Numbered from the stretch's first letter, positions 8,424 through 17,250 are shown. The stretch: 64,000 nucleotides of DNA from Lysinibacillus xylanilyticus (GCF_001183605.1 NZ_LFXJ01000005.1:248001-312000); one strand, 5' to 3'. Notes: generated from the letters alone by a model not told the origin. Numbers and translations: made by a program.

Positions 8424-9720
8424 TGGCGAAGAAGGTAAAGGATTCTTCGGAGCACTAGGTAGTGCTTTAGGCAGTATCCCCGTTGTAGGGAAAGTTAAAA
8501 AAGCGGTTAAAAAAGAAAATCAAAAAGGCCAAAAAGAAACTAAAGAAAGCCTTAAAAAAAGCAAAGAAAAAGCTCAAGAAAAAGTTAGGCAAGGTCTTGA
8601 CAAAAGCCAGGAAGCTTAAAAATAATTTATCCAAGAGAAAATTGGTCAAGAGGTTTAAAAAGGCTGTGAAAAAAGCAGTTAAAAAGGCCAAGAAGTATGT
8701 AAAAAAAGTTGTAAAGACAGTTAAAAAGGCAGCGAAAACAGCTGTTAAGGCAGTTAAAAAGGCAGCGAAAACAACTGTTAAGGCAGTTAAAAAGGCAGTA
8801 AAAACAACTGTTAAGGCGGTTAAAACCGCAGCAAAGACAGCTGTTAAGGTGGCTAAAAGTGCGACAAAGAAAGCAGCAGTATTTGTTAAATCGGATAGCA
8901 TCAGCCAAGCAATATCAACAGTAGCTGATTTCATTCCAGTCGTTGGTAATGCCAAAGCTGTTTTTGAAACGGCCTTTGGATTTAATCCGATTACAGGGGA
9001 AAAATTGAGTGCGTTGGATCGAGGAATATCAGCGGCAGGTATCTTAGGTGGTGGATTTGCCAAAGCGGCTGGAAAAGGTGGAAAGGCTACATTAAATCTC
9101 TTCTCCAAAAGCAAAAACGCGTCCAATGCAACCGAATCAGCTGCTAAATCATCGAAAAATGCGGCATCAGCAACTAAAAGTGATGTTCCTAAGAGTACGG
9201 ATAATGTTAGTAGACAAAGCAAATTGAGGTTGCCAAAGATTTTGCAAGAGAGCAGTTAGATGAACATGTTAAGTTTCTAAAGAACGGTGGAAGCAAAAAA
9301 CCTATAGATGGAAATGGATATGGTGGAGGGAAATATAAACCAGATGTAATAAGTGCAGCTGTAGACGTAACAAGGGTAGATGGTAAAAAAACTAAAATAG
9401 CGTTTGGTTATAATGGGGCTAGAGAAGGACAATTCAATCCAAGTGTAGTGGAACTGCATCCAGACTTAGTTAATATAGCACAAGGAACAAGGAAAAAAGC
9501 CAAAAATGACCCCAAGAATCCTTATAAGGATGATGAGAGTTTTGAAACGTGGCATGTTGAAAATTGTGCTGAGATTCAGACAGTCAATCAGCTATTATGG
9601 TCAGGTTCAAAAATAGATGATATATTAATAAGCACGATTAATGGTAATGGGAAATATAAAGCGCCATGTAAAAATTGTCAAGAGACATTTTTAAATTTCA
9701 TTAATGATTTTCGTGAATAG
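8424..9720 (+). pseudogene. Frameshifted pretoxin-deaminase polymorphic toxin
   Basis: Three frames joined in order make one toxin. The first gives GFFGALGSALGSIPVVGK; after a shift near 8515 follows a very Lys/Ala-rich stretch (KKAVKKAKKYVKKVVK-like, to about 8880), then a pretoxin PT-TG-like segment (DFIPVVGNAKAVFE, ALDRGISAAGILGGG). After a second shift near 9214 comes a tip of about 165 residues with NCAEI and PCKNC, the [HC]xE and PCxxC zinc and catalytic motifs of the deaminase superfamily, YwqJ-like. The frame breaks fall in or near A-rich runs. A SUKH-3 immunity gene follows at 9749. Confidence 0.75.
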
Positions 9721-9748
9721 AACTTTTGAATAAATAGGGAGGATACTT

Positions 9749-10195
9749 ATGCAAAATTTATCAGATGAAACGAGAGATATATTGCTACAAGCGGGATGGA
9801 ATCCAAATAATAAGGTTGAATTAACCGAAACAGTAAAATTTTTAGAGGCGATGGGATATCAAGTGTTTAATCCAGTGGTTGATGCATTAAGTCAATTTGG
9901 TGGGGTTGAATATAAATTTAAGCATCCGGATGGAAGTTTGGAAACCTTTCATTTTAGCCCAGAAGAAGTTGTTGGGGATTACTATGAAAAAGAAGACTTT
10001 GAGGAATTTGAGGTACGAGTAAAAGAGCCGCTCGTAGTAATTGGAGAAGCATATCGTGGAAATTTAGTAATGTTTATCTCAAAATCGGGTAAGGTCTTTG
10101 GGAAAAATGGTTATTCATTATTTAAGTTTGGAGATGACATATTTGAGGCACTAGATACTCTTTGCTTATTTAGAAAACCAGAAGAAATAGAATAA
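9749..10195 (+). CDS. SUKH-3 family immunity protein
   Basis: A 148-residue cytoplasmic protein with the SUKH-3 layout: N-terminal DETRDILLQAGWNP, QFGGVEYKF in the centre, VIGEAYRGNLVMFIS and a C-terminal FGDDIFEALDTLC. SUKH-3 proteins are known immunity partners of polymorphic toxins, including deaminases. Start ATG follows AGGGAGGA. It lies 28 bases after the deaminase tip, so it should bind and neutralise that enzyme. Three paralogues follow at 13851, 15889 and 16726. Confidence 0.8.
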   Translation: MQNLSDETRDILLQAGWNPNNKVELTETVKFLEAMGYQVFNPVVDALSQFGGVEYKFKHPDGSLETFHFSPEEVVGDYYEKEDFEEFEVRVKEPLVVIGEAYRGNLVMFISKSGKVFGKNGYSLFKFGDDIFEALDTLCLFRKPEEIE

Positions 10196-10247
10196 TAAAA
10201 TTCAGTCATTCTATGAAGGATTTTGGCAACAGGAGAGAGGCTAGTAT

Positions 10248-10286
10248 GCCAACAAATTAGCACGATTTGCGGGCATTGCGCTTACT
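10248..10286 (+). mobile_element. IS110 transposase scrap
   Basis: About 38 bases (CCAACAAATTAGCACGATT onward) match the KLARFAGIAP region of the intact IS110 gene near 4311-4350 with a few changes. It is fused to a toxin stub, marking an old insertion and deletion. Confidence 0.7.
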
Positions 10287-10364
10287 TTAATTACTAACAC
10301 AAATGGTGATGTTATTACGGTAATTCCAAAGGAAAGGAAAAAGTGTCATGGCATTAAAATATAA
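10287..10364 (+). pseudogene. Toxin 3' stub
   Basis: A start-less frame, LITNTNGDVITVIPKERKK, in the style of the extreme C-terminus of secreted nuclease toxins, directly fused to an IS110 scrap. It overlaps the next immunity gene by 17 bases. Confidence 0.5.
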
Positions 10365-10674
10365 TGAATATTTATTGCTTGAATTATTCAATAGTGAGCC
10401 AATACTAATTGATAAAGAAGCTGAAATTTACAAATATAAAATGCAAGATCCTTTAGGATTAGAAATAGCATTTTCTTTTTCGGCTTATGATCAATATGCA
10501 ACAATAAGATTGGACCATAAACAACTTCAAAATCCATTATATGACATTGAAATACATAATGTAGAGGAAATTAGGGTAGAGAATGCTAAACTATTAATAA
10601 TTAAGCAAAAAAATAAAGAGGCAGTAATCGAAGTTAAAGTTACACCTAACTTTATGATAGATTTATGTATCTAA
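10348..10674 (+). CDS. Putative immunity protein
   Basis: A 108-residue, mostly beta protein with an ATG start behind GGAAAGGAAA, overlapping the 3' end of a toxin stub. Segments such as ATIRLDHKQLQNPLYDIEI and NVEEIRVENAKLLI suggest a small sandwich-like fold. I do not recognise a named family. Its position after a toxin stub is the main evidence for an immunity role. A hairpin (AATAGGT/ACCTATT) follows at 10681-10713. Confidence 0.5.
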   Translation: MALKYNEYLLLELFNSEPILIDKEAEIYKYKMQDPLGLEIAFSFSAYDQYATIRLDHKQLQNPLYDIEIHNVEEIRVENAKLLIIKQKNKEAVIEVKVTPNFMIDLCI

Positions 10675-10851
10675 ACTACTAATAGGTGAGGGATATTTTA
10701 TATTCGACCTATTATTGTCTAAAAAGTGTGTAATCCATGTACTATTTGTTTTATATTTTTCAGAGGTACAATCTCTTTGTTCGGGAAATTAACACAAGCC
10801 TAAAAACTTAAGGTCTTAAAAAACTTCCTTATAAAAAGTGAGGTGATTAAT

Positions 10852-11208
10852 TTGAAAGCGCAGTTTATTCAAAGTGAAATAGAAGCTATACATTATTGGG
10901 ATGCAAGAGTATTACAAATGGACACAAACTTTTTTGGTGATGAGATTACTATTGTGTTTGAGGACACAGACTATAATGTAAAATTACTATTCACTGGATG
11001 TTCAAAGTTTTCGTTTATAACAAGTGTTGTGGATAGATTAAAACCTCTAAAAGAATTAACTAAATCTCAGATTCCTTATTTTATTCAGGATATTAAAATA
11101 AGCGAAGTGGAGTTTGAGGATAAAGAAAACTTATTAAAATGTAATATTTTAATGCCACCCTTAAATGTGGGAGTAGTATGTACGGATATATTAATTGTCA
11201 AAGTATAA
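10852..11208 (+). CDS. Putative immunity protein
   Basis: Start chosen at TTG 10852 because GTGAGGTG lies a normal distance upstream; an in-frame GTG at 10843 would fall inside that ribosome site. The product has 118 residues, begins MKAQFIQSEIEAIHYWDARV and contains IVFEDTDYNVKLLFTGCSKF. It is soluble and mostly beta. No family is recognised. It is flanked by toxin stubs, so it is read as an orphan immunity gene. Confidence 0.45.
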   Translation: MKAQFIQSEIEAIHYWDARVLQMDTNFFGDEITIVFEDTDYNVKLLFTGCSKFSFITSVVDRLKPLKELTKSQIPYFIQDIKISEVEFEDKENLLKCNILMPPLNVGVVCTDILIVKV

Positions 11209-11230
11209 TTAAAAAACTTAATTGCGATAA

Positions 11231-11320
11231 GGTACCGTATATAAAGAACACCTTATTCTACAGCCAGGTAACTGTATTGAACAGTCGGCAGAGTTTAAGT
11301 ATGATAGAAATTCTATTTAG
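11231..11320 (+). pseudogene. Toxin 3' stub
   Basis: A start-less frame ending in ILQPGNCIEQSAEFKYDR, with the look of a secreted-toxin C-terminus. It stops 14 bases before the next immunity gene start. Confidence 0.4.
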
Positions 11321-11334
11321 AACAGGTGAAATTA

Positions 11335-11735
11335 TGGAAAAAGAACATTGGCAAAAATGTAAACCTTTAAATGAGATTCCAAATAAAATTTGGCTAGAAA
11401 GCCTTTTGCAAGATAGGAACGGATTAAAAATACAATTTGAAAGTGAAAATGACAAAAAAATTGATATTATTTTTTGGGGAAATACAGCTTTGTCTTGTAG
11501 AATTACGGATGAAGAGGATATGTTACAATCTATCAATTATTGGTCAGAAGAATGTGGAGATGACTTTTTTACATGGCCATTATATAAATCAAATAATTCT
11601 TCATTTGTAAAATGGTTTAATGAAGAAAGTTGTGAGAAATTTGCTGATAAGAATATAGAGCATTATGTATTTATTACCGAAGATGATATCGTAGAAGTAA
11701 TTTCAGCAATTGCACCACAAATAATTATTTATTAG
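11335..11735 (+). CDS. Putative immunity protein
   Basis: Start set at ATG 11335 (133 residues); the longer frame from 11178 would read through a toxin stub on another frame and has no ribosome site. The protein begins MEKEHWQKCKPLNEIP and is acidic, with YWSEECGDDFFTWPLY and HYVFITEDDIVEVI. I do not recognise the family. It follows a toxin stub and lies in the immunity-gene array. Confidence 0.45.
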
Positions 11736-12289
11736 AAAATTTGCTAGTTCTGCTACTATCCTTTCAAATAAATAAGGTGGAGTGCCAAATAAACCGCTAG
11801 TAATAAATGTTTCATCAAATTATTTAGTGCGTATAACAACCTTTAACATATACCTTATTTAATGCTCTTTCAGTAAAGAACCATTTTTCATCAGTTACCA
11901 CCACTTCAATTTTTAAAAAGACAATTTTTGTTTTCTCCCGACCTTATAAATTTTTCCACAACTATACATACGATAGAACGATTACTATGGCAAGATGACT
12001 ACTTCACTCCGATTAAACCCTGAATGTCGATACCTGATACTTTGCATACAGTTTCTAATGTTGAGAGACACCGCACTGTATGAACAAAAATGGACTTTTG
12101 TATTTGGGTAAAGCCCTTGTATTTTAGAGGGTTTCTTTTAGTTTAATTGAAATAGGCACGGCATTTCCCTGGAAGCGTATGTTATAAGCGCACCGAACAC
12201 ACAAAATCACACAAAATTAAACAAGCTAATGTGTTTTAATCTCATACTTGCCACGTGATAAAAAAGACCATAAGGATAAGGTGATTTAA
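11736..12289. other. Gene-free stretch
   Basis: No supported gene in either direction. The last part (12209-12270) is a diverged copy of the repeat at 6031-6091. The minus strand of 11880-12100 is faintly like transposon remnants (shared word TTCTCCCGA also at 23112), but too decayed to assign. Confidence 0.4.
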
Positions 12290-12829
12290 ATAGATATTTC
12301 TGTAGATATTCTTAAGCAAAACAAAATAAAGTACGATTGGCTTACACTATATGTAGGATTAGAACTTGATCTAATAAAATATACTGACATAACGAATTAT
12401 GCAGTTGAATTTCTGACTAATCATCCAGAAACAAGTAATCAAAATGTTATTCAGCTAGCTTGGGGTGAGGATAGATTTGATTACAAAAGTTTACTAGTAA
12501 ATATATTAAACGAGTCACATTACAATGACTTGAATCAGGGCGCAGTTGTTTGGCAATTTGAAAAACGAAAATGGAGATTTGGGATATTGGCTTATTTAAA
12601 AATGAAACATCTAGATGATTTCGGTGAGTTATTAAACAAAGTTACTGAAGTATATGCCGATTTTAATTATCCAGAAGATATGAATAGTCTTATTAATTAT
12701 CTCCCTCCAAAAGACGGCTATAATCCTTCACAATACTCAAAAGATGAGAATCTAGTTAGATTAATAAACATATTTAATGACTTTCTAAACAAGGAACAAC
12801 AAAATTTGCAAAATGATATGACCTTGTAG
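12290..12829 (+). CDS. DUF2247 family protein with ATA at the expected start
   Basis: An open frame of 179 codons (12290-12829) encodes WLTLYVGLELDLIKYTDI, YAVEFLTNHPE and VIQLAWGE, the pattern I associate with DUF2247, a family common near polymorphic toxins. The expected start falls at an ATA (12290) eight bases after AAGGTG; the codon before it is TAA. ATA may be a mutated ATG. A shorter product could start internally at TTG 12530 (99 residues). Probably an orphan immunity gene, perhaps silenced by the start mutation. Confidence 0.55.
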   Translation: MDISVDILKQNKIKYDWLTLYVGLELDLIKYTDITNYAVEFLTNHPETSNQNVIQLAWGEDRFDYKSLLVNILNESHYNDLNQGAVVWQFEKRKWRFGILAYLKMKHLDDFGELLNKVTEVYADFNYPEDMNSLINYLPPKDGYNPSQYSKDENLVRLINIFNDFLNKEQQNLQNDMTL

Positions 12830-13049
12830 GTTTTTGACCTTGATTAGAAGCGGTTGAAAAACTGATAGAAAAAAGAAATTAAGCTAACAGAATATGGTGG
12901 AGTTAATATTATAGATAATTTCAATTAGACTCTTAACTTGAATCATTATAAAGCCAGTTATGCTAGGGTGGTAAAAGAAATTAGAATATTAAGTTCCCTA
13001 ATATTAAGCTTAATGTTTTTTCGGAAATATGAGATAAGGACTGAAAAAT
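12830..13049. other. Gene-free spacer
   Basis: Short start-less scraps only; nothing supportable as a gene. Confidence 0.35.
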
Positions 13050-13457
13050 ATGAGCATGACAAGTTATGAAAGTATAAAAAGTTCAATAGAGTTGGATTTT
13101 GAGGAATATATAGAAGAAGAGGGGTTAAATGTAACGCAAGTTTCAGCGAAAATATTAGAAGAAGATTGGATAAGAGAAACCAATAGTTTGTTTACTAAAA
13201 CATTGTATTTTGTTTCTATTGCAATAGAGAGTTTGAAATACAATGAAATTGCTGATTTTATATATTCTAAATTAGAAGATTATATTGAAAATACTATATT
13301 TGAAGAAAATATAGATAAAAATGACGTTGAACAACTTTTACTAGATATACAAAGTTGTAAAAAGCTAATCAAGAACAAAGAAGAATATAAGATAGTGGAA
13401 ACAACTTATTCTACTAAAGCTAGGGTAGATTATTTCCTAGGCATGAGGCAGGATTAG
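13050..13457 (+). CDS. Putative immunity protein, 3' end fused to VgrG scar
   Basis: A 135-residue helical acidic protein (ELDFEEYIEEEGLNVTQ, IADFIYSKLEDYIENTI). Its last codons (GMRQD) run into DNA (13443-13497) matching the VgrG fragment at 6950-7005, so the natural C-terminus was probably replaced at a recombination joint. No family recognised. Immunity role inferred from context. Confidence 0.5.
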   Translation: MSMTSYESIKSSIELDFEEYIEEEGLNVTQVSAKILEEDWIRETNSLFTKTLYFVSIAIESLKYNEIADFIYSKLEDYIENTIFEENIDKNDVEQLLLDIQSCKKLIKNKEEYKIVETTYSTKARVDYFLGMRQD

Positions 13458-13462
13458 GCAAG

Positions 13463-13840
13463 AAAGACTAAATATTTCTTCACTGTCAGGCACAGCATAC
13501 TACGTGGGCGCAACAAAAGGCAAGGACTCAAACTAGACCCACAATCGGTCACATTTACCACACAGGAAGGCGCCGTTTTTCTAAAGTTGGATAAGGGAAG
13601 CGGAGTAGAAATACATAGTAAGCATTTGGCTCCAGCAGTCTCGTCCTCGACGGCATCCCCGATATACGGGAACAAATATGACGATGGAAGGCTCAAACAA
13701 AGCACCTGTGTCTGGTCCGCTGAATCAGAAGACGGAGCTGACCTTGAATCTGCCCTAGACGTCATCAGCATGATCCTTGTTGGTGGGGGAGTGCTTAATG
13801 GCGAAGTAGGGAAAAGGATTCTGCGGAGCACTAGTAAAAG
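13463..13840 (+). pseudogene. VgrG tail remnant (scar 2)
   Basis: Starts with the word shared with 6950-7005, then jumps to a decayed copy of the tail at 8080-8420: GACCCACAATCGGTCACATT, GGAAGCGGAGTAGAA, GCTGACCTTGA and the end GTGCTTAATGGCGAAG. Internal deletions and stops remove coding potential. It abuts a SUKH-3 gene, paralleling the scar-toxin-SUKH-3 order at 7.9-10.2 kb. Confidence 0.65.
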
Positions 13841-13850
13841 GAGCGTAAAT

Positions 13851-14303
13851 ATGGAAGGAAAAGTGAAGGATTTACTCTTTAAATCCGGAGGGTATAAGGA
13901 ACGAGAAGTCGATATTAATGAGTACTTAAATTTTTTGATTAATGAAGAATATACGATATTTAAAAGTGCATCTGATTTTTTAAAAGAATATGGTGGGCTG
14001 ATTATTCAATTTGAAAATCCAAAAAGATTAAATAGTTATTTAACCTTGTCTCTTAGTCCCATCGATGCCGGAAACTCAATTTTTAGAGAAGTATCAAAAA
14101 GATACGAAGATTATTGTAACGAGTTATTTGTAGTAATAGGAGAAATCGCATTAATGGATATGACTTGGTATATTTCATCAGGTGGTGCGTTTTACGGTGG
14201 AAACGATGATTTTCTTATTCGTTTAGGAGACAATTTTTATCAAGCATTTCATAATATAATTAGTGGTGTAGAATTAGAAGTTATAACTATTGAGGATGAA
14301 TAA
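13851..14303 (+). CDS. SUKH-3 family immunity protein
   Basis: Start set at ATG 13851 behind AAAAGGAG (150 residues); the longer in-frame extension to 13587 is VgrG-scar DNA. SUKH-3 features are KDLLFKSGGYKEREVDI, LKEYGGLIIQFE, VIGEIALMDMTWYIS and LGDNFYQAFHNI. The toxin that should precede it has been deleted; a deaminase stub lies downstream at 14448. The product should be a cytoplasmic immunity protein. It is the most diverged of the four SUKH-3 copies. Confidence 0.7.
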   Translation: MEGKVKDLLFKSGGYKEREVDINEYLNFLINEEYTIFKSASDFLKEYGGLIIQFENPKRLNSYLTLSLSPIDAGNSIFREVSKRYEDYCNELFVVIGEIALMDMTWYISSGGAFYGGNDDFLIRLGDNFYQAFHNIISGVELEVITIEDE

Positions 14304-14350
14304 AAAGAGTTGTTATTGAGATTTATAATTTTATTTCAAATTTCCCTTTT

Positions 14351-14398
14351 AAGAGCTTATTCCAACTTTAGCGCAAAGTTGGAGTGAGCTTATTTTTA
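14351..14398 (+). terminator. Rho-independent terminator
   Basis: CCAACTTT-AGCGC-AAAGTTGG core hairpin extended by AAGAGCTTATT/AGTGAGCTTA with G-U pairs, followed by TTATTTTT. Confidence 0.75.
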
Positions 14399-14447
14399 GC
14401 TGTTTTTCTTCAGTTAAATTAAGGAAGCGGAGTAGTGAAATACAGGT

Positions 14448-14546
14448 ATGGATACTGTTTGGCGCGCATCTAAAAAAGAAAATCCGTATTCATATGCAGA
14501 AAATTCAAACCAAATGAATCCATGTTTAACGTGTAGTGATATATAA
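14448..14546 (+). pseudogene. Deaminase-toxin 3' stub
   Basis: A 32-codon frame ending in NQMNPCLTCSDI. PCLTC fits the PCxxC zinc motif of deaminase-fold toxins. It follows a 13-base scrap (GGAAGCGGAGTAG) of the VgrG tail and lies 20 bases before a SMI1/KNR4 gene. Confidence 0.55.
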
Positions 14547-14566
14547 AATATAGAGGAGTATATGAG

Positions 14567-15373
14567 ATGCAAATGCCAATAAAAAGCAATCACATCCCAC
14601 CCATAGGAGATTGTACAAATCTTTTTGAACGATTATCAAAATATATATCCAGATTTGATGAGAAATGGGTAGATGAAATAGAACCTGCAAAAAAAGATGA
14701 CATAGATACGCTAAAAAATCTAACACAAATTAATAAATATAACTATCATTTTCCTAAAGAATATGAGATTTATTTAAATTATATGGGGCAGGATGATAAG
14801 GGTTTACTAAAAACTCAACTTCCAGGATATGCTTCAATTTCTGAGATAATTAACTCTTATGAAGGGATACATGAGGAAGAACCAGACACTTTATGTGATA
14901 AATATATACATTTTTTTCAAACTGAATTATTTTATGGTCAACTATCATTTGATTTTACCCAAACTGATAATCCTCAGATTGTTATGACTGATGAGGATAG
15001 CCAGTTTGTAAGTTATTTTGCAGATAACTTTGAAAAATTCTTATTTCAATGTGCGTTTAGTAAATATGAAAGATTAAATTATGATAAGTGTATAATCTTT
15101 GCTGGATCACCTAACATGCTTAAAGAAGCAATAAAGAGACACAATGAATCGGATGTTTTTAGCATAATTGAAAAAATTTCAAAAACATATGATTTTCAAA
15201 GAGCATGGTTTAGTGACCTGACCCATCACATATGTTTTAAAGACGGCATTAGCTTTTACATTGAAAATAGAGATAATTCTTTGTGTGGGTTTGTAGCAGG
15301 TGATTTAGATAAACAAATCGACAATATTGGCGAAACTTTACTAGCTGAATTATGTGTTAATAAAAAGAATTAA
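14567..15373 (+). CDS. SMI1/KNR4 (SUKH) immunity protein
   Basis: A 268-residue cytoplasmic protein of the SMI1/KNR4 (SUKH) type: KWVDEIEPAKKDDIDTLKN, FPKEYEIYLNYMGQDDKG and SQFVSYFADNFEKFLFQCAF match the family order (acidic helix, strand-rich core, closing helix). Longer than a single SUKH domain, so a second C-terminal module is likely. Start ATG 14567 follows GAGGAG. It comes 20 bases after a deaminase stub, consistent with the known pairing of SUKH proteins with nucleic-acid deaminases and nucleases. Confidence 0.7.
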   Translation: MQMPIKSNHIPPIGDCTNLFERLSKYISRFDEKWVDEIEPAKKDDIDTLKNLTQINKYNYHFPKEYEIYLNYMGQDDKGLLKTQLPGYASISEIINSYEGIHEEEPDTLCDKYIHFFQTELFYGQLSFDFTQTDNPQIVMTDEDSQFVSYFADNFEKFLFQCAFSKYERLNYDKCIIFAGSPNMLKEAIKRHNESDVFSIIEKISKTYDFQRAWFSDLTHHICFKDGISFYIENRDNSLCGFVAGDLDKQIDNIGETLLAELCVNKKN

Positions 15374-15374
15374 A

Positions 15375-15458
15375 TGTTGGCATGCCGACGCTGATTTTGG
15401 AAAGGAGGTATCAAAAGGAACTATATTAATATCAGATGCGTGGGTGAAAACAATATGA
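15375..15458 (+). pseudogene. Toxin 3' stub with ATGA coupling
   Basis: A start-less frame, DFGKEVSKGTILISDAWVK, whose TGA overlaps the ATG of the next gene (ATGA at 15455-15458). Family not recognised. The overlap shows that the following gene was its immunity partner. Confidence 0.5.
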
Positions 15459-15712
15459 AAACAAGATTAGAAAAATTAATTATTTCGTTAAATTTTACAG
15501 AAGCGACAGATTTAGTTGGTAGTTTGAATAAAGCTTTTTATCATGCGAGAAAAGCAGTGGAATTAGATGAAGAAGATATAGAACTTAAAGAATATTTATT
15601 ATTTTTTTACGAAAAACCCGATAAATTACTAAGTAATCAAGAAGCTAAAACATTGGCTGAAGAAATAATAAATTTAAATCCTAAAAGAGAGGTAGGAAAA
15701 CAATACATTTAA
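15455..15712 (+). CDS. Short TPR-like immunity remnant
   Basis: Start chosen at ATG 15455 (85 residues) because it overlaps the toxin-stub stop; the ATG at 15440 lies inside the stub. The N-terminal MKTRLEKLIISLNFTEA and the C-terminal FYHARKAVELDEEDIELKEY (TPR-like) recall a longer helical family, so a central segment of several dozen residues may be missing. That deletion is inference from memory of the family. Otherwise the frame is intact. Confidence 0.45.
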   Translation: MKTRLEKLIISLNFTEATDLVGSLNKAFYHARKAVELDEEDIELKEYLLFFYEKPDKLLSNQEAKTLAEEIINLNPKREVGKQYI

Positions 15713-15738
15713 TATGGAGACAATTTTGAGGATTACAA

Positions 15739-15888
15739 TTGAATAGATTTAACCACGTAGAAATCATAGAACATTTAGAATTACATAGAGTTTGGATTGA
15801 AACAATAGGTGATCAAGTTAAAAAGATAGGTGTCGATGAAATAGATTTTTGTTTGATATACCTTTTGATAAAAAGTGAGGTGTTTAGC
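15739..15888 (+). pseudogene. N-terminal fragment of a pentapeptide-type immunity gene
   Basis: A TTG-initiated frame, VEIIEHLELHRVWIET, resembling the leader that precedes pentapeptide repeats in many immunity-type proteins (LExHRxWLET). It runs in frame into the SUKH-3 gene at 15889, so it is a fusion scar, with the repeats deleted. Confidence 0.45.
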
Positions 15889-16350
15889 ATGGAAAGACTA
15901 TCAATTAAAACAAGAGAAATATTAAAACAATCAGGGTGGACAACAGACCGAAAAAAAGATATTAGTTCACAAGTAAAATATTTAGAAGATAAAGGATATA
16001 TAGTTTTCGATTGTGTAAAAGAAGCACTGGAGCAATTTTGCGAATTAAAGTGTATCTATGAATATAACGGAAACTTGGAGGATTTTGTCATAGAACCGAA
16101 GGTAGGGTTAGGGGATTTAGACAGAAGACATTATAAAAGATATGAAGTTATAATAGGTGACGATTTGGTTGTGATTGGTACTGCTTTTAGAGATAATGCA
16201 GTATTATATATGTCTAAAGTAGGGGAAGTTTACGCAATACGAGATGATTACTATATTTGGAAAATAGGTTGCGGAATATATGAAGCTCTCAACAATTTAT
16301 GTGAAGGGAGAGAGTTAAAAGTAATACATGAAGAGCATTTAGAAAATTAA
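15889..16350 (+). CDS. SUKH-3 family immunity protein
   Basis: Start set at ATG 15889 behind GTGAGGTG (153 residues). The frame is open 150 bases further upstream, but that part belongs to a different family. SUKH-3 signature: KTREILKQSGWTTDR, KYLEDKGYIVFDCVKEAL, KRYEVIIGDDLVVIGTAF and KIGCGIYEALNNLCEG. Very close to the copy at 16726, so the two likely arose by duplication. No toxin tip remains with it. Confidence 0.8.
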   Translation: MERLSIKTREILKQSGWTTDRKKDISSQVKYLEDKGYIVFDCVKEALEQFCELKCIYEYNGNLEDFVIEPKVGLGDLDRRHYKRYEVIIGDDLVVIGTAFRDNAVLYMSKVGEVYAIRDDYYIWKIGCGIYEALNNLCEGRELKVIHEEHLEN

Positions 16351-16725
16351 GGTGATAAGTATTACCTAGCGCTGAATGAAACCATTAATTAACATTTGTT
16401 TGTAAAATAGTTTGTGAGATTATCAAAAACTTGTCTTAAATCAAACATCAAAGCTTATTCGTACTTATAAGGAGGGATAAGCTTTTTTGTTTTGTAGAGA
16501 GAAGGAATCTTATTTTTATTTATTAGTATATATTTTATGAAATTCTTCTTAATGAAAATTATTTAGAAAATACATTTATTATAGTTCTGATGCTGATGAA
16601 AAGATTTAAATTGTACAAATAGAATCATGGAATTTAGTCGGGAGTTCCTTAAAATTATCATAGGCTATTCACTCTTTGAAGATTTCATTGTAGATGTTCC
16701 ACAAAAATAGTGGGAGGAAAGTTAA
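16351..16725. other. Spacer between SUKH-3 copies
   Basis: Contains the terminator at 16450-16488. The remaining A+T-rich sequence holds no supportable frame. Confidence 0.4.
16450..16488 (+). terminator. Rho-independent terminator
   Basis: AAGCTTATTC pairs with GGATAAGCTT, followed by TTTTTTG. Confidence 0.75.
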
Positions 16726-17181
16726 ATGGGAAAATTATCAGAGAAAACAAAAAGCATAATAGAAGCAGCTGGATGGTACAGTGGTCGGAGTGTAGATATA
16801 GATTCAACAGTTGATTATTTAGAAAAGAAAGGTTACGAAGTCTTTGATTGTGCCAAAGATGTTCTAAAGGAATTTGGTGGGCTAACATATGTTTACCTAG
16901 ATGATGATACTGAGGGAAGCTTTATCAGAACACCACATGAGGCTTTAGGTGATGCAGCAAGGTTACATTTTAAAAGATATGAGGTAATATTAGGAAAAAA
17001 GTTAATTGTAATTGGTACTGCATATGGCGATAATGCGATTATGTTTATGGATGAAGTCGGAAAAGTATATGGTTTTCACGATGATTATTACATTTGGAAA
17101 CTAGGAGATAATATATATGATGCAGTGAATAACTTATGTGAATGTAAAGAATTAAAACTTATTCATGAAACAACAAATTAA
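16726..17181 (+). CDS. SUKH-3 family immunity protein
   Basis: A 151-residue protein with an ATG start behind GGGAGGAAAG. Best-preserved SUKH-3 copy: KTKSIIEAAGWYSGR, DYLEKKGYEVFDCAKDVLK, EFGGLTYVYLDD, HEALGDAARLHFKRYEV and KLGDNIYDAVNNLCEC. It shares the YYIWK and NNLCE segments with the 15889 copy. Presumed cytoplasmic immunity protein without its toxin. Confidence 0.8.
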   Translation: MGKLSEKTKSIIEAAGWYSGRSVDIDSTVDYLEKKGYEVFDCAKDVLKEFGGLTYVYLDDDTEGSFIRTPHEALGDAARLHFKRYEVILGKKLIVIGTAYGDNAIMFMDEVGKVYGFHDDYYIWKLGDNIYDAVNNLCECKELKLIHETTN

Positions 17182-17250
17182 ACTAATAGTCATAGTTATT
17201 CTATTTTTCTAATAGTACATTTTATTAAAAAAAATTACTTCTATTTATTA

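Noticed and set aside
8640..8900. Tandem AAGGCAGTTAAAAA-type repeats considered as a CRISPR or satellite array
   Set aside because: The unit is a coding Lys/Ala/Val repeat without unique spacers; it continues a toxin frame.
8467..9222. A 251-residue minus-strand frame rich in Phe, Leu and Ala that looks like a membrane protein
   Set aside because: It is the complement of the Lys/Ala-rich pretoxin (AAR/GCN codons read as TTY/NGC). No ribosome site, and the plus-strand product has family motifs.
11736..12289. Possible transposase remnant on the minus strand
   Set aside because: Only one short word resembles 23.1 kb and no motif of a transposase can be read in any frame.
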